A stretch of DNA of 64,000 bases, from the NCBI GenBank assembly GCA_023145215.1, contig JAGLED010000001.1:217776-281775 (forward strand). Direction: 5' to 3'. Under the pieces are notes generated by a model. The model saw only the letters and a program-made list of their open reading frames with translations, was not told the DNA's origin and did not search any database. Below, piece by piece: positions 1-10,855 of this stretch. Origin of the DNA: Rhodospirillales bacterium. GTDB lineage: Bacteria; Pseudomonadota; Alphaproteobacteria; Rhodospirillales; Casp-alpha2. The position numbers and the translations under genes were made by a program. Every line of letters starts with the position of its first letter. Position 1 is the first letter of the stretch.

Positions 1-1
1 T

Positions 2-109
2 CTGTTCGTTGTCCGGCGCAACGTTGAGTTGATGGGCGGAACGATCACAATTCAGAATCGCACCGAGGGTGGCCTCGACGTCATCATCGAACTCCCTGCA
101 TCATCCTAA
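2..109 (+). CDS. C-terminal fragment of a sensor histidine kinase/HATPase-type protein (truncated by window edge)
   Basis: Frame 2 reads LFVVRRNVELMGGTITIQNRTEGGLDVIIELPASS*, resembling the end of HATPase_c domains (MGGTI...G..V.IELP). Confidence 0.55.
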   Translation: MFVVRRNVELMGGTITIQNRTEGGLDVIIELPASS

Positions 110-273
110 CCATCTGATAATAAGTAATTTTTTTCTGTGACATTGCTGTGACGCCGACAACGGCGATGTCCCTTCTTTGTCGCAACACGGGCGCCAGGGG
201 TTGCTCTACCGTCTTTGCATGTCCCGGACATGAGCGGCCTGACCGAGCGGGACCGGATCAATCGGAGACAGTC

Positions 274-732
274 ATGAAAGAACTGAAACCGCAGGAATGG
301 AGCCCCACCGATGCTAAATGGAAGCATATCTGCATCCTCGCAGTTGGAGTTGCAGTCGCAACCTTGCTGGCCTTCCGGCCGGCGTACCCAGACTCGAATG
401 GGATGGTCGGCGTGTACAGTGGTCTTTTCACCCACGGCACGAAAGGCCGCGCCAACGTCCTCGCCAGTCCCGAATTGGCTGAAGTACTCGAAAGCCTATC
501 CGATGGTGATGTGAAGAAGATCACCATTCCGTCGCCGCAGCCCAATACCGACGTCGTGACGTATCGGGTGCAACCCAAAAGCACGTTCCAGGTCGGTGAG
601 CGCGATTGCCGGACACTGACCATCCGCGCCGCCGACGAAACGTCCGTCAGCGAAACATTCCGTATCGCCTGCAAACGTAAAGACGGGGCATGGCAGGTTG
701 GAACCGCGCCACCGACGGGCAACGACTCTTAA
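274..732 (+). CDS. membrane-anchored, surface-antigen-like hypothetical protein
   Basis: ORF 148..732, internal ATG at 274 (MKELKPQEW...); one N-terminal TM segment, then a C-terminal pattern (DCRTLTIRAADETSVSETFRIACKRKDGAWQV) like 17-kDa surface antigen C-termini. Confidence 0.5.
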   Translation: MKELKPQEWSPTDAKWKHICILAVGVAVATLLAFRPAYPDSNGMVGVYSGLFTHGTKGRANVLASPELAEVLESLSDGDVKKITIPSPQPNTDVVTYRVQPKSTFQVGERDCRTLTIRAADETSVSETFRIACKRKDGAWQVGTAPPTGNDS

Positions 733-770
733 TTCATAAAAGACCAAGACTACCGTTGGAGGGAGTTACA

Positions 771-1208
771 GTGAGAAAATACCCGATGATACTTATCGCC
801 GTTACAGCACTCAGCCTACAAGGCTGCACAGGCGTCGGCTTGACCATGCTTGGCGTCGGCGCCGGCACCGCGACCAGCGCCGGTGTCAACCATACGCTGA
901 GCGGCATCGCTTATAAGACATTCACCGCCGAACTCGAAGACGTGCGAAGTGCCACCAAGACCGCACTTTCGGACATGGCCATGGAACTCAAGACCGATGA
1001 AAAAACCGAAACCGGTTACAAGATTGAAGCCAAGGCGCGTGAACGCACGGCAGAGATCGAACTTGAGGCTTTGACGCGGGCAACGACCCGCATGCGCGTC
1101 ACCGTCATCGAGTCCGACGGTTTCTTCCGCGACAGCGCAACGTCTACGGAAATCATCATCCAGACTGCACAAAGCGTCGACGCTCAGGTCGCTGAACGAC
1201 GCAAATGA
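771..1208 (+). CDS. DUF3568-like lipoprotein
   Basis: GTG start at 771; signal peptide with lipobox SLQGC; body resembles DUF3568 (GVNHTLSGIAYKTFTAELEDVRSATKTAL). Confidence 0.6.
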   Translation: MRKYPMILIAVTALSLQGCTGVGLTMLGVGAGTATSAGVNHTLSGIAYKTFTAELEDVRSATKTALSDMAMELKTDEKTETGYKIEAKARERTAEIELEALTRATTRMRVTVIESDGFFRDSATSTEIIIQTAQSVDAQVAERRK

Positions 1209-1255
1209 TCGTCGAATTTTCTGAACCCTGAAGCCAACGCTAAAGGAGGTAACCC

Positions 1256-2317
1256 ATGAAACGCATTTACACCATATCGACCGCAGCCGTGCTGGCGCTT
1301 CTTATGACGCCCACGCTCGCTCAATCGCAGACGGCCGGCAACGACGGCGACGATCCCGTGATTACGGACGGCACCGGCGGCACCAATGCTGGCGTTACGG
1401 ATGACAGTTCCGGCGGTGACAACCCGGATACTGCAAGTGGCGATGGCGACGCCACGGGCGGCACGGACAGCGCTTTGAACGAGGGTGCGTATGATGCCCT
1501 TTCCCCGGGTGGCCAAAAGATCGCCAAAGCATTGGCCGAGCAGCAGCCGGAACCCGTCGATAGCAGCGAAACCGATACCGCTGACGACACCAGCACGGCG
1601 GCGGCCACGGACGGCACCGCCACGGATGGCACTGCGGCGGACGGGGCCGCAACGGGCGGCGCGGCAACAGCAACCGCCGAGCCTCTCACCCTCGATGATA
1701 TCGCTGCCGCCAAACAAGACGGCCAAGGTTGGGGGCAAATCTTCAAGGATATGCAGGCAGATGGCCTAACCACCGAGAAAAACCTCGGCCAGGTCATCTC
1801 CAAGAGCAATCGCCGGCAAGTCGCGGCGACGGACACCGGTACGACGGAGACGGACGTGAGCGGCTCGACCGCGACGGAACCCACCACCGCCACGTCCACG
1901 TCTTCCGCCGTGAGCTCCCAGCCCCGGGTCCGTCGGCCGGTTGTCATCTCACTTGGCAATGGTGGCACCATGACCATCGGCGGCAGCAACGGCAACGCGT
2001 ATGGCCGTACGTCGACGAAGGTCAATGGCACGACGGCGCGCGGAAACAAATCCAGCAATGCCGGCGTGACAGCGTCGGGTAACCGTGGCGGCGGGAAAGC
2101 TTCTTTCGTCACCGGCAATGGCGGTAGCGGGAACAGCCACGGGAACGGCAATGCTTATGGTCATGCGAACGCCGGCTCCACCGCAGGGAATTCCGCAAGC
2201 GCCGGCATTGTATCCGCCGCGGGCGGCAACGCAGGTGCACAGGCATCGCAGGCCGGCGTTACCGCTGCTGGCGGGAACGGCAACGGCAACGGCAAAGCCA
2301 AAGGCCATAACAAGTAA
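1256..2317 (+). CDS. secreted low-complexity protein, Gly/Asn/Ala/Thr-rich
   Basis: Signal peptide MKRIYTISTAAVLALLMTPTLAQS; Thr/Asp/Gly-rich repeats; short ordered block DIAAAKQDGQGWGQIFKDMQADGLTTEKNLGQVISKSNRR; Gly/Asn/Ser-rich C-terminus. Confidence 0.6.
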   Translation: MKRIYTISTAAVLALLMTPTLAQSQTAGNDGDDPVITDGTGGTNAGVTDDSSGGDNPDTASGDGDATGGTDSALNEGAYDALSPGGQKIAKALAEQQPEPVDSSETDTADDTSTAAATDGTATDGTAADGAATGGAATATAEPLTLDDIAAAKQDGQGWGQIFKDMQADGLTTEKNLGQVISKSNRRQVAATDTGTTETDVSGSTATEPTTATSTSSAVSSQPRVRRPVVISLGNGGTMTIGGSNGNAYGRTSTKVNGTTARGNKSSNAGVTASGNRGGGKASFVTGNGGSGNSHGNGNAYGHANAGSTAGNSASAGIVSAAGGNAGAQASQAGVTAAGGNGNGNGKAKGHNK

Positions 2318-2351
2318 TTCGGTTTCTCCATCCCCTGTCCTGGGATATCTC

Positions 2352-2381
2352 GGGGTGGCGCGTGCGCCACCCCATTTTTTT
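2352..2381 (+). terminator. Rho-independent terminator
   Basis: GGGGTGGCGC-GT-GCGCCACCCC perfect 10-bp stem followed by ATTTTTTT, just after the 1256..2317 ORF. Confidence 0.9.
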
Positions 2382-2542
2382 CGAATGAAGAAGGTGCCGG
2401 GGCTTCGAAAGAAAACAAAAGCGCGCCGCCCGTTCACTCTATGCAGGTGGCCTAAGAGGCGCGCATGGCCGAGTTTTCATTTTAACGCGGTATCACCCTG
2501 CACGCACAGCGCCCAGAATAAAAATGAACCGGAGAAGATGAT

Positions 2543-2618
<76 letters not shown>

Positions 2619-2845
2619 GCACCAGATTCGTCGACCGGCTGAAACACCCGACCAACGGGCGCGGAATATCGGCCCCCGACCCTTTTCTGTCAAGTCGATA
2701 TCGGCATTCGGCCCCGCCTCATACAGGTTTTCCAAAACTGCCGACGCTTGCACCAACGCATCCCGGGAATTACTTTACCTTGCGCGAAATACCACCGCCC
2801 CAAGCCGGGGGCATGTACGCGGACACGCCAACGGAGAGCACGCAC

Positions 2846-3145
2846 ATGGATGTTATCGCCGGCCCGGCATTGGGTCTCATCTACCACCTGATCGGGCTCT
2901 ACACCTGGGTCGTGATCATTTCGGTCATCATGAGCTGGCTGATCGCTTTCAACGTCATCAATCTCTCGAACCAGTTCGTGCGCATGATCTACGACGTGGT
3001 GACCCGCCTGACCGAACCGCTGCTGGCACCGATCAGACGGTTCATGCCCGACTTGGGCGGCGTCGATATTTCACCTGTATTGCTGATTCTGCTTCTTTGG
3101 TTTGCCAAGGATGTCATCGCACGGCTCGCGATGCGCATTGGTTGA
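2846..3145 (+). CDS. YggT family integral membrane protein
   Basis: MDVIAGPALGLIYHLIGLYTWVVIISVIMSWL...LTEPLLAPIRRFMPDLGGVDISPVLLILLL, typical YggT motif. Confidence 0.9.
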   Translation: MDVIAGPALGLIYHLIGLYTWVVIISVIMSWLIAFNVINLSNQFVRMIYDVVTRLTEPLLAPIRRFMPDLGGVDISPVLLILLLWFAKDVIARLAMRIG

Positions 3146-3455
3146 CGTCCCGGACCCATTTCAGTTGATCGATGGCGGTCTCGATGTCCGGCTCAGGGTT
3201 ACACCGAAGGCGTCGCGGGACGCAATCGGCGATCTCGTCGCCGACGGGCAAGGAAATGGCGTGATCAAGATTGCCGTCACCGCCGTTCCCGAGAAAGGTA
3301 ACGCCAACGCTGCGGTCATCAAACTACTGGCAAAAGCATGGCGCTTACGCAAGAGCGACATGGAGATCGTGCAGGGCGCGACGGACCGCAACAAGGTACT
3401 GCGTATCACCGGCGATGGCCGGGAAATTCTGGCGAAGCTTCGGGCGTTCGTGTAA
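3138..3455 (+). CDS. DUF167 (YggU) family protein
   Basis: LRVTPKASRDAIGD...VTAVPEKGNANAAVIKLLAKAWRLRKSDMEIVQGATDRNKVLRI; overlaps the YggT gene end; TTG start inferred. Confidence 0.85.
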   Translation: MVDVPDPFQLIDGGLDVRLRVTPKASRDAIGDLVADGQGNGVIKIAVTAVPEKGNANAAVIKLLAKAWRLRKSDMEIVQGATDRNKVLRITGDGREILAKLRAFV

Positions 3456-3485
3456 CGAACATCCAGGCTGGGAAGGGAACAGGAA

Positions 3486-4385
3486 ATGAGCGATGCCAAG
3501 ATTATCGACGGCAAGGCGTTTGCCGCAGGATTGCGGGAGCAAGTGGCGGCCGAGGTCGCCCGTCTCTCCAAGGCTCACGGCATCAAACCATGCCTGACGG
3601 TGATCCTGGTCGGCGAGGACCCGGCGAGCCAGGTCTACGTCCGCAACAAAGGCACGCAAACCGAAGAAGCTGGCATGACGTCCGTGACGCATCGGCTTGA
3701 CGCATCGACGCCTGAAGACGAGCTCTTGGCGCTGATCGAAAGTCTCAACAAAGACCCTGGGTGCAACGGCATTCTGGTGCAGTTGCCGCTGCCGGGTCAC
3801 ATCGACGAAAGCAAGGTGCTCGCGGCCATCGACCCCGACAAGGACGTGGACGGATTCCACGTCATCAACGTCGGGCGGCTCTGGACGGGTCAGGAGGCCC
3901 TTGTCCCCTGCACGCCATACGGCTGCCTGTTGATGCTGAAGGATCACTTCGGCGGCAATCTCTCCGGCAAGCGCGCCCTGGTGCTCGGCCGCTCCAATAT
4001 CGTCGGCAAACCAATGGCGGCATTGTTACTGGGCGAGAGCTGCACGGTATCCATCGCGCACTCGCGCACCCAGGATCTCGCCGAACGCTGCCGAGAAGCG
4101 GACATCCTCGTTGCCGCCGTCGGCCGGCCCGAGATGGTCCAGGGCGACTGGGTCAAGCCCGGTGCCGTGGTGATCGATGTCGGGATCAATCGCGTACCCG
4201 CGCCCGAAAAAGGCGAGGGGAAAACCAAGCTTGTCGGCGACGTGGATTTCGCCGCGGCGTCGAAGATTGCGTCGGCGATTACCCCGGTCCCGGGTGGTGT
4301 GGGGCCGATGACCATTGCCTGCCTGCTCAGGAATACCGTCGTCGCCGCATGCCTTCAGAACGGCATCGACGCCCCCGATATCTGA
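3486..4385 (+). CDS. folD: bifunctional methylenetetrahydrofolate dehydrogenase/methenyltetrahydrofolate cyclohydrolase
   Basis: Family motifs [59 protein letters not shown]. Confidence 0.97.
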   Translation: MSDAKIIDGKAFAAGLREQVAAEVARLSKAHGIKPCLTVILVGEDPASQVYVRNKGTQTEEAGMTSVTHRLDASTPEDELLALIESLNKDPGCNGILVQLPLPGHIDESKVLAAIDPDKDVDGFHVINVGRLWTGQEALVPCTPYGCLLMLKDHFGGNLSGKRALVLGRSNIVGKPMAALLLGESCTVSIAHSRTQDLAERCREADILVAAVGRPEMVQGDWVKPGAVVIDVGINRVPAPEKGEGKTKLVGDVDFAAASKIASAITPVPGGVGPMTIACLLRNTVVAACLQNGIDAPDI

Positions 4386-4591
4386 ACCATACCGGCGTCT
4401 TTACGCGCGCCGGCAAAGGTCTATAATTTTCTGGCCTATCCAAGTGCGGCTTGGGTTCCGCCGGTTTTCGCCGGGCCTGGACCGAGCGCCGTTATGAGCC
4501 GATTACGGCGGACACCCGAGGACTAAAAGCCTAGAGGGGTTGGAGGGGCGTGCTGGTGCACGCCTTCGAACAACAGACCTCAGGGATCGTC

Positions 4592-5449
4592 ATGACCTTA
4601 ACCGCATTCTTCCTCGTCCTCGCCGCCGCATTCTGTCATGCGACATGGAACTTCTTCGTCAAGCGCCTGAACGGCGGCGCCGAACTGGCATGGCTGCTGT
4701 CGATTGTCGCGAGCGTCCTATACATGCCGGTCACGCTGTACGTGATCGTCGTCGACAGGCCGACGTTCGGATGGCTCGAGGTCGGGTTCATCGTCGGCAG
4801 CGCGGCGATTCACCTGGGCTACTTCCTTTTGCTGCAGGCAGGTTACCGAAACGGCGATCTGTCGCTTGTCTACCCCACCGCCCGTGCGACGGGCCCTTTG
4901 CTCTCGGTGACCCTGGCCGTCGTATTACTTGGCGAGAACGTCTCGCTGCAGCTCGCACTGGGTGCGGCCATTATCATCTTTGGCGTTGTCAGCCTGACCG
5001 GGGGATTTTCAAAACGTCCCGACAACTTCCGCACGTCGTTGATGTTCGGAATCGGTTCCGGCACGTTCATCGGCTGCTACACGGTTTGGGATGCGTACGC
5101 GGTATCGACCGTGATGATCTCGCCGCTGATCCTGGAAATCACCGGCATGGTCTGCCGCGCCGTGATGTTGACGCCTGTCGGGATCAGACGACTTGAGCTC
5201 GTCAAGACGTTCTGGAAAGAACAAAAGCTGGGCATCTTGGTGATCGCTACCGTTAGTCCCCTTGCGTACCTGCTTGTTCTTTACGCCATGACGTTCACGC
5301 CGGTCGTTTATGTCGCGCCGCTGCGCGAAAGCAGTGTCTTGTTGACCGTTCTGATGGGGAGCATCCTGCTGCGCGAAGGCGATCTCAAACGCCGCCTCGG
5401 TTGGGCGCTTGTCATCATGGTCGGCGTCACGCTGTTGGCGACGGCGTAA
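4592..5449 (+). CDS. DMT/EamA family transporter
   Basis: About ten hydrophobic segments; EamA-like repeats (FCHATWNFFVKRLNGG; VVLLGENVSLQLALGAAIIIFGVV). Confidence 0.85.
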   Translation: MTLTAFFLVLAAAFCHATWNFFVKRLNGGAELAWLLSIVASVLYMPVTLYVIVVDRPTFGWLEVGFIVGSAAIHLGYFLLLQAGYRNGDLSLVYPTARATGPLLSVTLAVVLLGENVSLQLALGAAIIIFGVVSLTGGFSKRPDNFRTSLMFGIGSGTFIGCYTVWDAYAVSTVMISPLILEITGMVCRAVMLTPVGIRRLELVKTFWKEQKLGILVIATVSPLAYLLVLYAMTFTPVVYVAPLRESSVLLTVLMGSILLREGDLKRRLGWALVIMVGVTLLATA

Positions 5450-6673
5450 TCATCTTCGTCCGCCGGCAAGCTTCGTGCTTGCCGGGTCGGCGCGCAGCAA
5501 AGCCATCGCGACGACACCAAGTGCCGGGCCGATGGCAAGCGGCGCCATCGCCCATTGCCATCCGACCGCGTCGGCAAACACCGGCAACGCGTGTATGGTG
5601 ATCAACGTGAGCGAAAAGCCAACCGATGTCTGTATCGTCAACATGGTGCCGACATAGCGCGGATCGGCGAGTTCGATCACGCACGATGAGAACTGCGCCG
5701 AATCGGTGACCACCGTCGCCCCCCAGATCAGGCAGATCAGCACCATGACCGCCGGCACACCGCCGTAAAAGAAGCCGACCGTCGCCGCGCATGTTCCGCT
5801 GATCGCCATCGCGCCGATGGTGAGTGTCGTGCGCCCCATACGGTCGGCGAAGGCGCCCCCCAACATGGATCCGACGCCCCCTGACGCGATGATCAGGAAC
5901 GTTGCCGCCCCAGCCCAGAAGATCGGGTTGCGCATGCCGCTCTCGGTGAAGCTGGCCGCCAGATAGAACCCGATCCAGCCCCACATGGCATACAGCTCCC
6001 ACATGTGACCGAGATATCCCAGATTCGCCAGTCTAAGCGGGCGATTGCGCCATGCCTCCAGCATCGCATGCGGGTTGAACGGCGCCGCAGCCCCCAGGCC
6101 CGGCCCGGGCCGGCATTGCAGGATCAATAACGCCGACAAACCTGCCGCCATGGACGCCGCGATCATCGTGAACCGCCAATCCACCCCGCCCGCAACATTA
6201 AAAAGATGGGGCAGCGCGGATCCCAGCGTCAACGCACCGACCAAAAGTCCGACCAGAAATCCGGTATCGCCGCGCGACCAAGACGACGCCAGTTTCATAC
6301 CGACGGGATAGATACCCGCCATGCACACGCCGGTGATGAACCGAAGCACAATGACGAGAAACGAGTTCGGGTCGATACCGAGAACCGCGGCGTTGGCCGC
6401 CGCCGCGACGATGGCGGAAATCGCGAAAAGACGTGTCGGTGGCATTCGGTCGGGTAGCGTCAGCAAGGCGCTCACGAGAGTCCCTGCGACAAAACCGATC
6501 GAGACCGCGCTTGTATAAAGAGAGGCCTGCACGTCCGAAATGCCGGCTTCGACCTTCAGCTGGGGGACGATCGCACTCGCGGAAAACCAAAGCGACAAGG
6601 CCGAGACTTCCGCCAATGCCAGCAGCATCAACGAACGTCGCTTTTCGGCGTGGTCGAATTCATCATCAGCCAT
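5450..6673 (-). CDS. MFS transporter
   Basis: 407 aa, ~12 TM segments, MFS-like motifs (SALLTLPDRMPPTRLFAISA; GGAFADRMGRTTLTIGAMA). Confidence 0.88.
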   Translation of the reverse strand: MADDEFDHAEKRRSLMLLALAEVSALSLWFSASAIVPQLKVEAGISDVQASLYTSAVSIGFVAGTLVSALLTLPDRMPPTRLFAISAIVAAAANAAVLGIDPNSFLVIVLRFITGVCMAGIYPVGMKLASSWSRGDTGFLVGLLVGALTLGSALPHLFNVAGGVDWRFTMIAASMAAGLSALLILQCRPGPGLGAAAPFNPHAMLEAWRNRPLRLANLGYLGHMWELYAMWGWIGFYLAASFTESGMRNPIFWAGAATFLIIASGGVGSMLGGAFADRMGRTTLTIGAMAISGTCAATVGFFYGGVPAVMVLICLIWGATVVTDSAQFSSCVIELADPRYVGTMLTIQTSVGFSLTLITIHALPVFADAVGWQWAMAPLAIGPALGVVAMALLRADPASTKLAGGRR

Positions 6674-6766
6674 TGAATGGCTTTAGAGCAATTACGGGGA
6701 TGCGCCAAGCTCATGTCCCTTGCGACCCCCTTGGCGTCAGCCGCAATAGGGTGTAAACCCCGCGCC

Positions 6767-7873
6767 ATGACGAGCATGGAAACCGACGAACGTATCGATC
6801 TGGTGGGGCTGAGCCGCGAGGAACTCGTGGATGAACTTGCGCGCCTGGGCGAAAAACCGTTCCGCGCCAAACAACTCTGGCACTGGATCTATCATCAGGG
6901 CGAAACAGATTTCGCCGAGATGACGACGCTGTCGAAGGATTTTCGCGTCAAGCTCGCGGCGACTCACAAGGTGTCCCGCCCGGGCGTCGCCACCGAGCAG
7001 ACGTCCATCGACGGCACCCGCAAATGGCTGTTCCGCCTTGCCGACGGCAAGGAAGTTGAAACCGTGCATATTCCCGAAGAAGACCGGGGGGCGGTTTGTG
7101 TTTCCAGCCAGGTCGGCTGCACCCTCGCGTGTAAGTTCTGTCACACCGGCACCCAGCCGATGGTGCGCAACCTGACGGCGGGAGAGATCGTCGGGCAGTT
7201 CATGGCGGCGCGTGACAGTTACGGCGAGTGGCCGTCGCCCAGCGATGGAAATCGAAACCTTTCGAACATCGTGATGATGGGGATGGGCGAGCCGCTCTTT
7301 AATTACGAGAACGTCGCCAAGGCGTTGACCATCGTGATGGACGGTGACGGCATCGCACTCTCCAAACGCCGGATTACACTCTCGACATCCGGGATCGTGC
7401 CGGAGATCGAACGGTGCGGCGCCGAATTGGGCGTCAATCTCGCCATTAGCCTCCACGCTGTCCGGGACGACCTGCGCGACGAACTGGTTCCCATCAACAA
7501 GAAATGGCCGATCGCCGAATTGCTGGATGCATGCCGGCGATACCCGACGTCGTCCAACGCCCGGCGCATCACGTTCGAGTATGTCATGCTGAAGGGCGTC
7601 AACGATTCCGACGCCGATGCCCACGAACTCGTCCGGATGCTGAAGGGCATTCCGGCCAAGATCAACCTGATCCCGTTCAATCCATGGCCCGGCGCGGTGT
7701 TCGAGTGTTCGTCCAACAACCGCATTCACCGGTTTGCCGAGATCGTCAACGAAGCCGGTTATTCGTCGCCGGTGCGCACCCCGCGCGGCCGCGACATCAT
7801 GGCCGCCTGCGGGCAACTCAAATCCGCATCCGAGCGGGCGCGAAAATTCTCCGAGCGCGCGCAAACCGCCTGA
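6767..7873 (+). CDS. rlmN: 23S rRNA (adenine2503-C2)-methyltransferase, radical SAM
   Basis: [13 protein letters not shown] radical-SAM CxxxCxx[22 protein letters not shown]-terminal [14 protein letters not shown]. Confidence 0.97.
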   Translation: MTSMETDERIDLVGLSREELVDELARLGEKPFRAKQLWHWIYHQGETDFAEMTTLSKDFRVKLAATHKVSRPGVATEQTSIDGTRKWLFRLADGKEVETVHIPEEDRGAVCVSSQVGCTLACKFCHTGTQPMVRNLTAGEIVGQFMAARDSYGEWPSPSDGNRNLSNIVMMGMGEPLFNYENVAKALTIVMDGDGIALSKRRITLSTSGIVPEIERCGAELGVNLAISLHAVRDDLRDELVPINKKWPIAELLDACRRYPTSSNARRITFEYVMLKGVNDSDADAHELVRMLKGIPAKINLIPFNPWPGAVFECSSNNRIHRFAEIVNEAGYSSPVRTPRGRDIMAACGQLKSASERARKFSERAQTA

Positions 7874-7936
7874 ACCACGCTGTTTGGTATTGAATTTGCT
7901 TCTCTTCCTCTGACGACCAGAAGAGGAGCCGCCGTC

Positions 7937-8416
7937 ATGTTCGATAAAACCCAGCCCGCCGCGGCGTCCGCCGCCAACCTTCCGGATGCCATGTCCGGCA
8001 AATTCAAAAAACCGGAACTAGACAAGGAACCCGCCTGGAAAAGCGCATTCAGGCAGACTCTGGAAGAAATACGGGACAAGGGCTTCAGCGCATACGCGGA
8101 AGAAATCAACGAGAAGAAGCTTGAAGAGCTTCGCGAAAAAATTCTTGCCGCAATGGGACTTAGCGAGGACGACCTTGAAAACATGAGCTCTGAGCAACGC
8201 GGGAAGATCGAGAAGATGATTGCGCTCGAGATTCAAAAACGCCTCGCCGCGGAGGACGCGCTCGAGAACGGCAAAAAGGGCGTGGACGCGTCAGGGGACG
8301 GTCTTGCCGAACAGATTCGTTCAGCGCCGAACGGCCTTGGCGCCGGTGTACTGCTGATGCAGCAAGTCGATCCTCAACCGGCGCGGACGACGGAAAAAGA
8401 AGACGGGGCCGGGTAA
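7937..8416 (+). CDS. hypothetical protein, helical/charged
   Basis: 159 aa intact ORF with helix-forming composition and upstream purine-rich RBS (agaagaggag). Confidence 0.5.
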   Translation: MFDKTQPAAASAANLPDAMSGKFKKPELDKEPAWKSAFRQTLEEIRDKGFSAYAEEINEKKLEELREKILAAMGLSEDDLENMSSEQRGKIEKMIALEIQKRLAAEDALENGKKGVDASGDGLAEQIRSAPNGLGAGVLLMQQVDPQPARTTEKEDGAG

Positions 8417-8519
8417 TTTCTGCCTACTGCCCGGCATAAATATTACGGATTCTTTGCGAAACGCGGGAATCCGGCGTATTACTTTTGGTGGTGTTGTATC
8501 AGAACGACGTAGGCGGGAC

Positions 8520-8876
8520 GTGAACTTTCAACCTTCCCCTTCCGACGCGATCAGCGTGTCTTTCAGCCGCGAGCCGGTCACGGTGCGTCTTGGCGAAACC
8601 GTATTGGTGGAAACCGATGCGGCGATCATTCTCCACGAACCGGGACATCCGGATCGCCACTATTTTCCGCGCATCGATGTGAAGATGGGGTTCCTCAAAC
8701 CGTCCGAGAAATCGACAGTCTGCCCGCATAAGGGGACGGCGTCATACTTCGATATCGAGGCCAAGGGCATCCACCGGACCAACGCCGCGTGGTCCTATCC
8801 GGCCGCGAAGTTGGGCGTTGCCGAAATCGGCGGATATATCGCGTTTTATGACGACCCCGATATCAGCATTTCCTGA
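8520..8876 (+). CDS. DUF427 domain protein
   Basis: YFPRIDVKMGFLKPSEKSTVCPHKGTASYFDIEA...AWSYPAAK...GYIAFYDD is the DUF427 signature; GTG start inferred. Confidence 0.88.
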   Translation: MNFQPSPSDAISVSFSREPVTVRLGETVLVETDAAIILHEPGHPDRHYFPRIDVKMGFLKPSEKSTVCPHKGTASYFDIEAKGIHRTNAAWSYPAAKLGVAEIGGYIAFYDDPDISIS

Positions 8877-8955
8877 CGTCTTTCCCTTTAAGCTTTTCTA
8901 AAGATCGGCGCGTGTTCAATGGCCTCATCGTTCATGTGAGGGGGAACCGACACCG

Positions 8956-9210
8956 ATGCTCCTGGACCCTGCGACGTTTGAGAAGTTGGCCGAACGGCTG
9001 AGCGGCGATGCGAATGCGGTGAAGGCCGCAACGGCCGGCATGCCACAGTTGCCTGACGACGATACGATGCAACCGATCCCGCCGGAGCGTGCGCAGGTAC
9101 TGCTGTCGTTCGGTTTGACGGACCGGGATCTCGATTTCATGGGCGACGAACAACGCGCCATGGTTGACGAGGTCGTCGACCGGGTTCTTGCCGTTCAATC
9201 GCTGGCCTGA
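8956..9210 (+). CDS. small hypothetical protein
   Basis: 84 aa ORF, acidic, between DUF427 and argG. Confidence 0.45.
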   Translation: MLLDPATFEKLAERLSGDANAVKAATAGMPQLPDDDTMQPIPPERAQVLLSFGLTDRDLDFMGDEQRAMVDEVVDRVLAVQSLA

Positions 9211-9301
9211 ACAAGCGACACCCCCGATCCCGCTTTACGAAGCGCCGCGGATCAATATACTGCGCCCGCTTTTCCAACATCGGACCCGAGAGCGCACGCG
9301 C

Positions 9302-10507
9302 ATGTCTAATGAAGTCAAGAAAGTCGTCCTTGCCTATTCCGGCGGCCTCGATACCTCCGTCATCCTGAAATGGCTCAAGGATACCTACAACTGCGAGGTC
9401 GTGACCTTCACTGCCGACCTTGGTCAGGGCGAGGAAGTCGAGCCGGCGCGCAAGAAGGCCGAGATGCTTGGCATCAAGGAAATTTATATCGAGGATCTGC
9501 GCGAAGAGTTCGTCCGGGACTATGTCTTTCCGATGTTCCGGTCGGGTGCGATCTACGAAGGTACGTACCTTCTTGGCACCTCCATCGCGCGCCCGCTGAT
9601 CGCCAAACGCCAGATCGAGATTGCACGTGAAACCGGCGCCGACGCCGTTTCCCACGGTGCGACCGGCAAGGGCAACGACCAGGTCCGCTTCGAACTCGGC
9701 TATTACGCCCTTGAGCCCAATATCAAGATCATCGCCCCCTGGCGCGAATGGGATTTGACCAGCCGAACCAAGCTCATCGAATACGCGGAAAAGAACCAAA
9801 TCCCGGTCCCGAAAGACAAGCGGGGCGAAGCGCCGTTCAGCCAGGATGCCAACCTTCTGCATATCTCATCCGAGGGGAAAATCCTCGAAGATCCCTGGGT
9901 GGAGCCGGACTACGACCTGATCCTGTCGCGCATGGTCACTCCGATGGCGGCACCCGATACCCCGGAAGAGATCACCATCGACTTCGAAAAGGGCGATCCG
10001 GTTGCGGTCAACGGTGAGAAGATGACCCCGGCGACGTTGCTGGCGAAGCTCAACGAGATGGGCGGACGTAACGGCGTCGGTTGCATTGACATCGTCGAGA
10101 ACCGTTTCATCGGCATGAAATCCCGGGGCGTTTATGAAACACCAGGCGGAACGGTCCTGTTCCACGCGCATCGCGCCATGGAGAGCATCACCCTCGAAAA
10201 GGGTGCCATGCACACCAAGGACGAGTTGATGCCGCGCTATGCGGAATTGCTCTACAACGGGTTCTGGTTCGCCCCCGAGCGGGAGATGCTGCAGGCCGCC
10301 ATCGACAAGGCGTCCGAACGCGTCAACGGGACCGTTCGCCTCAAACTCTACAAAGGCAACGTGATCGTCACCGGCCGCAAGTCGCCGAATTCGCTTTATG
10401 ACGAAGCGATGGTGACGTTTGAAGAAGACGATGTTTACGACCAGCGAGACGCGGCAGGCTTCATCCGCCTGAATGCCCTGCGGCTGCGGCTACTCGGCAG
10501 AAAGTAA
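9302..10507 (+). CDS. argG: argininosuccinate synthase
   Basis: [52 protein letters not shown]. Confidence 0.98.
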   Translation: MSNEVKKVVLAYSGGLDTSVILKWLKDTYNCEVVTFTADLGQGEEVEPARKKAEMLGIKEIYIEDLREEFVRDYVFPMFRSGAIYEGTYLLGTSIARPLIAKRQIEIARETGADAVSHGATGKGNDQVRFELGYYALEPNIKIIAPWREWDLTSRTKLIEYAEKNQIPVPKDKRGEAPFSQDANLLHISSEGKILEDPWVEPDYDLILSRMVTPMAAPDTPEEITIDFEKGDPVAVNGEKMTPATLLAKLNEMGGRNGVGCIDIVENRFIGMKSRGVYETPGGTVLFHAHRAMESITLEKGAMHTKDELMPRYAELLYNGFWFAPEREMLQAAIDKASERVNGTVRLKLYKGNVIVTGRKSPNSLYDEAMVTFEEDDVYDQRDAAGFIRLNALRLRLLGRK

Positions 10508-10602
10508 CCCTGCTTCGGAGCGTTTCAGCTGGATTAGCCGGCCAAACAGCCCGGAATGCGCCACTTCAGCGATATAAGTTGACCGTTAAACCTATTTTTT
10601 GC

Positions 10603-10619
10603 ATGGTTATGTTAACCAT
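10603..10619. promoter_or_regulatory. 17-bp perfect inverted repeat, candidate operator
   Basis: ATGGTTA-TGT-TAACCAT, 20 bp upstream of the 10639 ORF. Confidence 0.35.
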
Positions 10620-10638
10620 ATAAAAAGGGGGCGCGGAA

Positions 10639-10848
10639 ATGGCTGCTTTGAAAGTTATACTTTATTTTCTGTCCGGGTTCTGCGTCATCGCCGGGGCGAT
10701 TTGCGTCGGAATTTTCTTCCATAACGGCTCGATACAGGCACTGGGCAGCGGGGCCATGCTCGGCTGCATCGGCCTCGCCGGCCTTCTTCTGTCGATCTTC
10801 TTCGAACCGATTGTACGTGCTTTCAGGGACGAACGCGCCCGCAGCTGA
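10639..10848 (+). CDS. small two-TM membrane protein
   Basis: 69 aa with two hydrophobic helices; RBS-like AAAAGGGGG upstream. Confidence 0.55.
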   Translation: MAALKVILYFLSGFCVIAGAICVGIFFHNGSIQALGSGAMLGCIGLAGLLLSIFFEPIVRAFRDERARS

Positions 10849-10855
10849 CGCCGGC

